DNA of 5,309 bases from NCBI GenBank assembly GCA_947379685.1, contig CANCOG010000378.1, forward strand, positions 1 to 5,309, given 5' to 3'. Shown piece after piece: positions 1-4,985 of this stretch. Numbering within the stretch: the stretch's first letter is position 1; every line of letters begins with the position of its first letter. The DNA is from Flavipsychrobacter stenotrophus. Its GTDB lineage: Bacteria; Bacteroidota; Bacteroidia; Chitinophagales; Chitinophagaceae. The notes below the pieces were generated by a model. That model had not been told where the DNA came from. It searched no databases and saw only the letters and a list, made by a program, of their open reading frames with translations. A program made the position numbers and the translations under genes.

Positions 1-713
1 CCTATTTTCCGGTAGGTATCGAGTATGAGCTGGTTATATTTCTGATACAGTATGGCAACTACTTTTTCATAGTTATCCCGGTTGTTCTTTTCATCGAGCA
101 AAGAGTGGTTGGTGATGCGGTAATCGAACATTACCTCGTTGATAAAATGAAATTTGCATCCAGCCGCTCCTGCTCTTATCCACAGGTCCCAGTCTTCGAA
201 CGCGATCAGTTTACGGTCTTCATCGAAACCTCCAATACTTTCGAAGGTTTTCTTGCGCATCATGCTGCAGATATCTATATGATTGGTCACCAGTATGGAC
301 TCTAGTTCGAACGGACCAGTCTTGAACCGGGGAGCGGTTGTTGACCCGAAAAAGGCAGGCTTACCATATACGATATCCGCATTAGTATTGTTGAGCAGTT
401 GTACACCGTTGGCTATGAAGTTTCTTCGTATTTTGTTATCGCTATCAAGGAACAGGATGTACTTGCCTTTCGCCGCGCGAACCCCTGTGTTGCGGGCCCC
501 GCCCGGGCCTTTGTTTTCCTGGTGCAGTACGGTGTATTCGTCCGGTTTCAGGCTTGCCAGCAAATCGATGGTTGCTTTGTCCGTAGAGCCATCGTCGACA
601 ATGATGACCTCATAGCTATTGTGGGGAATATTTTTTGAAGCTACAACACTCTGCAGAGCATCGATGAGGTATTGACCGGAATTATAACAGGGTATGATCA
701 CAGAAACATCCAT
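1..713 (-). CDS. Family 2 glycosyltransferase, 3' end outside window
   Basis: The 237 visible residues start with MDVSVIIPCYNSGQYL, the usual opening of a GT-A fold family 2 glycosyltransferase. Motifs seen: DDGSTD at residues 40-45 (nucleotide-sugar binding), NKGPGGARNTG around 67-77, DSD at 90-92 (the metal-binding DxD position) and FEDWDLW at 172-178, which fits the acidic catalytic-base region. No signal peptide or membrane segment is visible, so a cytosolic enzyme adding a sugar to a surface-glycan precursor is likely; donor and acceptor cannot be told. The frame is open to the left edge, so the C-terminus is missing. The ATG lies 8 bases after the stop of the upstream glycosyltransferase, suggesting one transcript and possibly translational coupling. 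No clear Shine-Dalgarno is seen, as is common in Bacteroidota. Confidence 0.93.
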   Translation of the reverse strand, partial: MDVSVIIPCYNSGQYLIDALQSVVASKNIPHNSYEVIIVDDGSTDKATIDLLASLKPDEYTVLHQENKGPGGARNTGVRAAKGKYILFLDSDNKIRRNFIANGVQLLNNTNADIVYGKPAFFGSTTAPRFKTGPFELESILVTNHIDICSMMRKKTFESIGGFDEDRKLIAFEDWDLWIRAGAAGCKFHFINEVMFDYRITNHSLLDEKNNRDNYEKVVAILYQKYNQLILDTYRKI

Positions 714-721
714 AGAATAGA

Positions 722-1606
722 TCAGCTTTTGACGCTTAACATGATTTTTGCAGTACAAAATTTGCAGGAGGCCAGTATCAGGATAGCAACGGAACGGAGC
801 TGATAAGCATATTTAACCAGGGCGATCTTTTTGAGCCATGCCTTATTCACTGCGAGGTATTCTTTTAGAGAGAACCTGATGAGGCTGTGGTCGATATATT
901 TGATCACGTTTATACCTTCAGATATATAGATGGATGTTTTTGATGCAGAGTAAGAAATACTTTCTGGATGCCACCGATAGTAGTTTAGCTTTCTTGATGT
1001 ATATGCAAGGTTACTGTGTTGCAAAACCCGGGCATAGAAAATCCAGTCGCCACAGGTCCTTAAGCCGCCCAGCCCCTCAATGGCCCTGACAGCATACTCT
1101 CTTCTTATAAGGCAGGAACTGGCGTTGGTAATGGTATTATAGAGGCACATGTGTTCCCTTACTTCTTCGGGACCAGACCTGAACTCTCCATCCATGTAAC
1201 AATGCAGATCTTCGAGCAACACCCCCGCAGCGTCAACTTTATGTGAATTACAATACGCAATTCCTACATTAGGAAATCGTTTCATCAGGTCCATCATTGT
1301 TGCTAAAAATTCCGGTTCGGCATAGTCGTCACTTTCAGCAATCCAGATGTATTCGGTGCGGGCAATCGAAATGCCTTTCATCCATTGGCGGAATGGAGTT
1401 CCGCTGTTTTTTTCGTTGTAAATGATCTCCCTGAATTTAGGATGTCCTCCGTATTGTTCTACGATGTCCTTGCTGTTATCACTAGAATTATCATCGAGTA
1501 AAATGAGTTCAAAGTCTGTGTAGGTTTGGTTCAATATACTATCCAAACGGAGTTTGAGAAACCGTTCGTGATTATAGTTGGGCACTATGACAGTTACATT
1601 ATTCAT
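722..1606 (-). CDS. Family 2 glycosyltransferase
   Basis: This complete 294-residue protein opens with MNNVTVIVPNYNHERFL, typical of family 2 glycosyltransferases. Further motifs are DDNSSD (38-43), NSGTPFRQWMKGI (67-79), ESDD (91-94, the DxD position), CGDW (185-188, acceptor and catalytic region) and YYRWHPES (209-216), a tail motif frequent in this subgroup. The length is normal for a single-domain enzyme. The last 30 residues are hydrophobic and basic but do not form a clear transmembrane helix. It is probably the first gene of a leftward operon with the next glycosyltransferase, 8 bases downstream, making or decorating a polysaccharide. An overlapping ATG a few bases upstream is out of frame and stops at once, so 1606 is the natural start. 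The sugar specificity cannot be read from the sequence. Confidence 0.95.
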   Translation of the reverse strand: MNNVTVIVPNYNHERFLKLRLDSILNQTYTDFELILLDDNSSDNSKDIVEQYGGHPKFREIIYNEKNSGTPFRQWMKGISIARTEYIWIAESDDYAEPEFLATMMDLMKRFPNVGIAYCNSHKVDAAGVLLEDLHCYMDGEFRSGPEEVREHMCLYNTITNASSCLIRREYAVRAIEGLGGLRTCGDWIFYARVLQHSNLAYTSRKLNYYRWHPESISYSASKTSIYISEGINVIKYIDHSLIRFSLKEYLAVNKAWLKKIALVKYAYQLRSVAILILASCKFCTAKIMLSVKS

Positions 1607-1638
1607 AATTCATAAAAAAGCAAAAGGTTATTTGCAGG

Positions 1639-1656
1639 AGTTATGCATGAATAACT
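1639..1656. repeat. Short inverted repeat in the glycosyltransferase leader
   Basis: AGTTAT (1639-1644) and ATAACT (1651-1656) form a perfect 6-base inverted repeat around a 6-base spacer. It lies where transcription from the candidate promoter at 1660-1690 would begin. It could be an operator or a leader hairpin. It could also be chance, since the region is AT-rich. Confidence 0.3.
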
Positions 1657-1659
1657 TTT

Positions 1660-1690
1660 ATAACCTATTGGCTTTAGCTATGCAACCAAA
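1660..1690 (-). promoter_or_regulatory. Possible Bacteroidota-type promoter for the glycosyltransferase genes
   Basis: On the minus strand, TTTG (1687-1690) is followed by exactly 19 bases and then TAGGTTAT (1660-1667). The known Bacteroidota consensus is TTTG, about 19 bases, TAnnTTTG. Here the -33 box is perfect and the -7 box matches four of its six fixed positions. The distance to the start codon at 1606 would leave a leader of about 50 bases. The call rests on pattern and position only. Confidence 0.4.
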
Positions 1691-2156
1691 ATTTAGTTTA
1701 AATAATACAGGTATGTCTAACTATAAATCGCCCTGTTGGGATGTAAAATACTCATTAATGAATAAAAAACTAGCATTGGGAGGTGAATTGTGCCGGAATA
1801 TTTATTTAAATCAGGTAATTATCGAGGTGTAAATTTTTTGATTTATTGGGTAATTGATGTGATTTTTGTTTTTTCGTCATAGTTATTATAAACAGTTATA
1901 CATACTTATTAATTTAGTTCGAAAAGAATTGACCTTTCGTCCAAAGGAATGCTCATTGAAAACTCATTTAGATACAGTAGAACCGTGTGTCGGGAACCAT
2001 GCCTATGCGTGGTGTGTCCCTTTGAACTGCGGATCGACGGGATTGATTAATCACAGACCTGCCGGCGTTTCTTACCTGTCCGGGGCATGGGGTACATGTC
2101 TCTGGTCAACGCTGCAAACTCTTTCGTGATAAAAAATATCAACTTCTCCCAAGGCA

Positions 2157-2165
2157 TAATTTTTG
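2157..2165 (+). promoter_or_regulatory. Weak -7-like box before the PfpI-family gene
   Basis: TAATTTTTG resembles the Bacteroidota -7 box TAnnTTTG with one extra T. It would place the transcript start about 25 bases before the start codon. No TTTG is present at the expected -33 distance, where the sequence is AAAA. This is a weak candidate. Confidence 0.22.
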
Positions 2166-2180
2166 TGACTTGATGACAGA

Positions 2181-2185
2181 AGGAG
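2181..2185 (+). promoter_or_regulatory. Shine-Dalgarno site that favours the long PfpI-family start
   Basis: AGGAG sits 9 bases before the ATG at 2195, near-ideal spacing. The internal ATG at 2351, where the conserved PfpI domain begins, has no purine-rich site before it (the preceding bases read TTCAAGACTTACGAAC). The site therefore supports translation of the extended protein. Confidence 0.6.
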
Positions 2186-2194
2186 TGTATAGCC

Positions 2195-2869
2195 ATGAAG
2201 CGAAAAAACGAACAGGCAAGTTTGCATTTACCGGAGCCGGGTGAAGAACGAAAACTTGAGGGACCTATTGACCTGAGCGACAACAAGGAGATCATTGTCG
2301 CCGAAATTATTGAGCTGGCTGCAATTATTGATGATTCAAGACTTACGAACATGAGGGTAGCTATTCTTTCGGAGGACGGATTTGAACAAAGCGAACTGGA
2401 ACGGCCGCGTGCGGCACTGGAGCAGGCCGGTGCAACGGTGGAAATATTGTCATCGGAAAGCGGTATGATTACGGGATGGGATAAGCATGACTGGGGCATG
2501 GAAATTGCCGTAGATAAACTGGTGCACGAGGCGGTAACGAGTGACTATGATGCTTTGGTTCTGCCAGGTGGGGTAATGAACCCTGATAAGCTCAGGATGA
2601 ATAAGGATGCTGTTCGGTTTGTGAGTGATTTTATACGGTCGGGGAAGCCTGTTGCGGCCATTTGTCACGGGCCACAAACCCTGATTGAAACAGGACTGAT
2701 AGCAGGGCGTACCATGACGTCTTATCCGTCGTTACAAACAGATTTGAGGAATGCGGGTGTACATTGGGTGGATAGTGACGTTGTACAGGACGGACAATTT
2801 ATTACCAGCCGCAGGCCGGCTGATTTGAATGCATTCAATGCAGCACTGATTGATGCGTTGCGGAGATAG
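2195..2869 (+). CDS. DJ-1/PfpI family protein with an N-terminal extension
   Basis: From M53 the protein reads MRVAILSEDGFEQSEL and matches the PfpI/YhbO branch of the DJ-1 superfamily. It has the conserved Glu after Phe (E64), LVLPGG at 121-126, the nucleophile elbow AAICHGP with C157 and H158, and the tail motif TSRRPADLNAF (204-214). This core is 172 residues, the normal family length. Members are small cytosolic oligomeric stress proteins, described as cysteine peptidases or as deglycases acting on glyoxal-damaged protein and nucleotides; the activity is debated. Residues 1-52 are extra: a charged, Pro/Glu-rich start and then a segment (29-47, KEIIVAEIIELAAIIDD) that could form an amphipathic helix. 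A good Shine-Dalgarno precedes the long start and none precedes M53. Two TAG stops follow in tandem. The gene stands alone and converges on the next one. Confidence 0.9.
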   Translation: MKRKNEQASLHLPEPGEERKLEGPIDLSDNKEIIVAEIIELAAIIDDSRLTNMRVAILSEDGFEQSELERPRAALEQAGATVEILSSESGMITGWDKHDWGMEIAVDKLVHEAVTSDYDALVLPGGVMNPDKLRMNKDAVRFVSDFIRSGKPVAAICHGPQTLIETGLIAGRTMTSYPSLQTDLRNAGVHWVDSDVVQDGQFITSRRPADLNAFNAALIDALRR

Positions 2870-2883
2870 TAGATGGTGAACTG

Positions 2884-2899
2884 GAAAAAGTCATTTTTC
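2884..2899. terminator. Small AT-rich hairpin between convergent genes
   Basis: GAAAAA (2884-2889) and TTTTTC (2894-2899) form a 6-base-pair stem with a 4-base loop, between the PfpI-family stop and the stop of the convergent exported-protein gene, overlapping that second stop codon. It is symmetrical and ends in T runs on both strands, so it could act weakly in both directions. With only one GC pair it is far weaker than the terminator at 4986-5019. Confidence 0.28.
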
Positions 2900-3535
2900 G
2901 GGCATCATTTTCATAGAATCCAGCAAAACACTACTATTTTTTGAGGGCCTTTCTGCTTTACAACCGTGGGACCAGAGCCTGTCGCCTATAAATGCCCATC
3001 CCAGCCGGTCTTTTTTATACACTTTGATACTGCTATGGTCATAATGTGAGGTATTAGTTTCAAAGTATACCACGCATACAGTGTTGTTTTGCAAGAACAA
3101 AGGTGGCGTCAATAATACATAGTCCGTGATGGAAGGGTTTTGCCACGGCTCATTTGCAAGTAGGCCTGTAGCAGTAGCCAATTTATTTCTCCAATAATTA
3201 TTGCGTTTCGCGCCGAGGTTGGCTGCCAGATATTGCATGTCTGCGGACGAAAACTTTACGGTGTCAATCCCTCGCGGGCCGACCCAAAAAATATCAGGAT
3301 CCGCATAGCACACCCACGGCTTTGATTGCGATACGTAATAACTTAAATCGGTCATAAACCCATTTTTAGACTGTGACCAGATATAAGTACTGTCTGTTAC
3401 CCCAAGCCTGTTTTCCGCCCGAAAGAACGTCAAGAATTCGTTGCACAGGGTAAAGTATTTTTTCGAAAGGTCCTGTGCACCGGCACTGGCAGGAAGGCTG
3501 CAAAATAGCAATACTGTGATTAGTGTCTTTTTCAT
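2891..3535 (-). CDS. Exported cysteine-containing protein of unknown function, paralog 1
   Basis: The 214-residue protein starts with a Sec signal peptide: MKKT, a hydrophobic stretch (5-15) and a probable cleavage site at ASAGA|QDL near residue 20. There is no lipobox cysteine, so a soluble periplasmic or secreted protein is expected. I do not recognise the family. By eye it is about 60% identical to the protein encoded at 4074-4664. Strongly shared blocks are QDLSKKYFT.CNEFLTFFR (21-39), LGVTDSTYIWS (44-54), SKPWVCY (71-77), DTVKFS (91-96), PPLFLQNNTVCVVY (144-157) and GDRLW.HGC (184-192). Four mature cysteines (C31, C76, C154, C192) are kept in both copies and could form two disulfides. 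After HGC this copy has a 22-residue polar, basic tail that the paralog lacks. The ATG used starts the signal peptide; no Shine-Dalgarno is clear. Confidence 0.85.
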   Translation of the reverse strand: MKKTLITVLLFCSLPASAGAQDLSKKYFTLCNEFLTFFRAENRLGVTDSTYIWSQSKNGFMTDLSYYVSQSKPWVCYADPDIFWVGPRGIDTVKFSSADMQYLAANLGAKRNNYWRNKLATATGLLANEPWQNPSITDYVLLTPPLFLQNNTVCVVYFETNTSHYDHSSIKVYKKDRLGWAFIGDRLWSHGCKAERPSKNSSVLLDSMKMMPEK

Positions 3536-3675
3536 GTATCCGGCAATCCTTATGCTGAGTATCTATACTAAAGTTACCAAAATAATCCAGAGCATTTTTT
3601 TCAGGAGGTAGTGTGGCGGTTGTATGAACAGGTGTGTAACAAGGTCTGATGGCATGGTGTCATACAGAAGGTGGA
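3536..3675 (-). repeat. Duplicated upstream block, copy A
   Basis: The roughly 140 bases before paralog 1 align with the bases before paralog 2 (4665-4793), at about 70% by eye. Perfect shared islands include a 17-base run at 3569-3585 (equal to 4689-4705) and the GTCTGAT and ATGGTGTC motifs around 3643-3662. Copy A has about 9 extra bases in the leader, between the shared GATAC and GGATTGCC on the minus strand. Differences are spread evenly over codon positions in the longest open frame, so this looks like conserved control or leader sequence, not a coding remnant. Confidence 0.65.
3569..3576 (-). promoter_or_regulatory. Candidate -7 box of paralog 1
   Basis: On the minus strand this reads TAACTTTA, one mismatch to the Bacteroidota -7 form TAnnTTTG, 33 bases before the start codon. 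The same octamer and its flank recur before paralog 2. The -33 position reads AAAA instead of TTTG in both copies, so if this is a promoter its upstream half is unusual. Confidence 0.35.
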
Positions 3676-3711
3676 TTCCCCGTGTCATTGAACGAAGGTT
3701 TTTTGTTGGCG

Positions 3712-3768
3712 ACCGCCGGTTGTTCAACACCTTCGGCGTTGGTGTTTTACGTTCATGTACCGCCGGTT
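3712..3768. repeat. Direct repeat ACCGCCGGTT with a hairpin between the copies
   Basis: ACCGCCGGTT occurs at 3712-3721 and again at 3759-3768. Between them AACACC (3726-3731) and GGTGTT (3741-3746) can form a 6-base-pair stem with a 9-base loop. Either copy of the direct repeat could pair with ACCGGCGG at 3771-3778, so two alternative folds are possible. The equivalent spot upstream of paralog 2 lacks this repeat. Confidence 0.5.
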
Positions 3769-3806
3769 TCACCGGCGGCTATTTTTGTTGAAGCCCTCCG
3801 GGCTTC
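3760..3806. repeat. Twin-hairpin element, copy A
   Basis: Two strong hairpins lie side by side. The first is CCGCCGGT (3760-3767), loop TTC, ACCGGCGG (3771-3778). The second is GAAGCCC (3790-3796), loop TCC, GGGCTTC (3800-3806). The linker is CTATTTTTGTT. The same arrangement with the same linker start (CTATT) but different stem bases is found at 4855-4900. It resembles a dispersed REP-like intergenic element; that assignment is inference. The T-rich linker after the first hairpin could also let it act as a plus-strand terminator, but no plus-strand gene precedes it. Confidence 0.65.
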
Positions 3807-3971
3807 GTTAATTCAATGGAATTACCCTAAAGGATGGAGCGTGCGCAATTGTCCCCGGGCGGAAGGTAGGTTCGCTTCGCTCAGTTGTAATAAAAAGGGT
3901 TATTATGGGAAGATTGGGAACGCACCCGGATTGCTTGTATTCAGAACCGAGATTTTTACAGGCTAGGAGAG

Positions 3972-4003
3972 AAAAAAACAGGCGCACCTGTGAGGATGCG
4001 CTG
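3972..4003 (-). terminator. Intrinsic terminator downstream of paralog 2 (copy of the M49 terminator)
   Basis: On the minus strand CAGCGCA (3997-4003), a 10-base loop and TGCGCCTG (3979-3986) pair as 7 base pairs with one bulged C, followed by seven T (3972-3978). The 30 bases 3972-4001 are identical to 4986-5015, loop included. Relative to that copy, one base of the 5' arm has been lost, which creates the bulge and shortens the stem. It still fits a working terminator about 70 bases after the paralog 2 stop. Confidence 0.7.
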
Positions 4004-4073
4004 CGGAGGTAGTAATGGCCAACACGGTATTCCCGTGAATCGCTCCTCTGGTGTGTTTTCGATTATTTTTTGA

Positions 4074-4664
4074 CTACCTGCAACCGTGGGCCCAGAGTCT
4101 GTCGCCAATAAGCACCCATCCCTGACTATCTTTTTTATACACCCGAAAGCAAATATGGTTATACCCTATGGATTTGTTTTCTATTTCCTTATATACCACA
4201 CATACCGTATTATTTTGCAAAAACAATGGTGGTGACAATAAAATATAGTCCAGTATGTTAGGGTTTAGCCTTGGCTCTTCGGCAAGAATGCCGGTAGCAC
4301 CCTCAAATTTATTTCTCCAGGCATCGTCGTGCTTTGCGCTGAGGTTTGTCAACATATAATTCATATCCTCTGCTGAGAACTTCACAGTGTCAGTTACTTG
4401 CCTGCCTACAATGGGGAAGAATGATTGATCCTGATAGCACACCCATGGTTTCGATGTCTTTAATACATAAATTATATCTGGTATATTATGCTCGTCTTGT
4501 ACCGACCAGATGTAGGTACTATCTGTTACCCCTAGCTTGTTATCATCCCGAAAGAACGTCAAGAATTCGTTGCACTGGGTAAAATATTTTTTCGAAAGAT
4601 CCTGTGCACCGGCACTGCCTGTATGACAACATAATAGCAATAATATGACTAAGGTCTTTTTCAT
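4074..4664 (-). CDS. Exported cysteine-containing protein of unknown function, paralog 2
   Basis: This 196-residue protein has a Sec signal peptide: MKKT, hydrophobic core 5-13, probable cleavage at GSAGA|QDL near residue 20. The consecutive cysteines at 12-13 lie inside the hydrophobic core and are not a convincing lipobox, so a soluble exported protein is favoured. It shares all the conserved blocks of paralog 1 and the same four mature cysteines (C31, C76, C155, C195), plus one extra (C172). It ends directly after GDRLWAHGCR and lacks the tail of paralog 1. An in-frame ATG exists at 4700, but it would put 12 residues before the signal peptide and would begin inside the upstream element shared by both copies; the aligned MKKT start at 4664 is therefore chosen. 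Function is unknown; tandem copies suggest dosage or divergence. Confidence 0.85.
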   Translation of the reverse strand: MKKTLVILLLLCCHTGSAGAQDLSKKYFTQCNEFLTFFRDDNKLGVTDSTYIWSVQDEHNIPDIIYVLKTSKPWVCYQDQSFFPIVGRQVTDTVKFSAEDMNYMLTNLSAKHDDAWRNKFEGATGILAEEPRLNPNILDYILLSPPLFLQNNTVCVVYKEIENKSIGYNHICFRVYKKDSQGWVLIGDRLWAHGCR

Positions 4665-4793
4665 GTATCGGGCAATCCGTATCAATCTTAAAGTTACCAA
4701 AATAAACCTCAGTATTTTTCAGGTGGTAGTGAGCTCCGCGTATGAATAGTTGTTTAGCAATGTCTGATGCTATGGTGTCTTGCAGAGGGTGGG
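4665..4793 (-). repeat. Duplicated upstream block, copy B
   Basis: This is the counterpart of 3536-3675 and lies directly before paralog 2. On the minus strand the shared elements occur in order: ACACCAT, CATCAGAC, TTCATAC, CACTACC, CCTGAAAAA, the perfect 17-base island at 4689-4705, GATAC, and GGATTGCC just before the start codon. Its conservation outside the coding region shows that the duplication covered more than the gene. Confidence 0.65.
4689..4696 (-). promoter_or_regulatory. Candidate -7 box of paralog 2
   Basis: TAACTTTA on the minus strand, 24 bases before the start codon, is identical to the box before paralog 1 and lies in the most conserved part of the upstream block. As in the other copy, the expected -33 TTTG is missing and CCTGAAAAA is found instead. 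Confidence 0.35.
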
Positions 4794-4854
4794 CTTTATG
4801 GAGATTAAAATAATGTTTAACCGATTTGCGGTTGGAGGTAAAATTGCTGGTACG

Positions 4855-4900
4855 CCGGGTTGCACCCGGGGCTATTATTATTCAAGCCTTTTCAGGCTTG
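4855..4900. repeat. Twin-hairpin element, copy B
   Basis: The first hairpin is CCGGGT (4855-4860), loop TGC, ACCCGG (4864-4869). The second is CAAGCCT (4883-4889), loop TTTC, AGGCTTG (4894-4900). The linker contains GGCTATTATTATT. The layout matches 3760-3806 almost base for base in spacing, but the stem bases differ in a paired way. No coding role is supported. Confidence 0.65.
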
Positions 4901-4912
4901 CTTATATAGGTA

Positions 4913-4938
4913 GCAGGGCCGATGCACGAGAGCCCTGC
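4913..4938. repeat. Third hairpin beside twin-hairpin copy B
   Basis: GCAGGGC (4913-4919) and GCCCTGC (4932-4938) form a perfect 7-base-pair, GC-rich stem with a 12-base loop, 12 bases from the twin hairpins. No equal structure is seen at the matching place in copy A. It has no T run on either side, so it is not an ordinary intrinsic terminator. Confidence 0.5.
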
Positions 4939-4985
4939 GAAGGGCCGAAACTATTTGGAGCCTAAAGAAACCTTAAAGACAGAAC

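Larger units (their letters stand above)
1607..2194. other. Intergenic region without a convincing gene
   Basis: This divergent spacer lies between the glycosyltransferases and the PfpI-family gene. From 1607 to about 1975 it is strongly AT-rich. From about 1980 to 2125 it becomes clearly richer in GC, which suggests different origins for the two parts. Open frames of 84 and 87 residues on the plus strand (1578-1832 and 1866-2129) have no recognisable motif, no Shine-Dalgarno and odd composition, so I do not call them genes. The only signals I can support are the promoter candidate and palindrome near 1640-1690, the -7-like box near 2157 and the ribosome binding site at 2181. Confidence 0.6.
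3536..4073. other. Structured intergenic region between the two paralogs
   Basis: This 538-base stretch holds, from paralog 1 outward, the duplicated upstream block (3536-3675), a direct repeat and the twin hairpins (3712-3806), about 165 bases without a clear signal (3807-3971), a terminator copy (3972-4003) and a short spacer with the small inverted repeat CACGG/CCGTG (4023-4027 and 4033-4037). It is 160 bases longer than the equivalent region before paralog 2. A 105-codon open frame on the plus strand (3649-3966) runs straight through the hairpins and has no start signal or recognisable domain, so it is not called a gene. Confidence 0.6.

Noticed and set aside
105..638. Three plus-strand open frames across the first glycosyltransferase
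   Set aside because: The minus strand carries an uninterrupted glycosyltransferase with all expected motifs; the plus frames are its shadows.
1578..2129. Two plus-strand frames of 84 and 87 residues in the long spacer
   Set aside because: The first overlaps the glycosyltransferase start, and both lack ribosome sites and recognisable motifs; composition is that of spacer DNA.
2047..2677. Minus-strand open frames opposite the PfpI-family gene
   Set aside because: They are shadows of a gene with clear family motifs on the other strand and have low-complexity, unrecognisable products.
3563..3772. Minus-strand open frame whose product (around DTMPSDLVTHLFIQPPHY) aligns with DTIASDIAKQLFIRGAHY from the matching region before paralog 2, hinting at a lost or overlapping gene
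   Set aside because: Over 21 aligned codons the differences fall about equally on first, second and third positions (roughly 4, 5 and 6). The frames diverge by indels downstream and neither has a start signal. The likeness is explained by duplicated noncoding DNA.
3649..3966. 105-codon plus-strand open frame between the paralogs
   Set aside because: It crosses the twin hairpins and ends near the terminator copy. It has no Shine-Dalgarno and no domain.
4665..4700. Upstream ATG that would extend paralog 2 by 12 residues
   Set aside because: It would place residues before an otherwise perfect signal peptide and start inside the conserved upstream island; paralog 1 has no matching in-frame start.
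4780..4965. 61-codon plus-strand frame containing GCTRGYYYSSL
   Set aside because: This is a translation of the hairpin element itself; the residues reflect palindromic repeats, not a protein.
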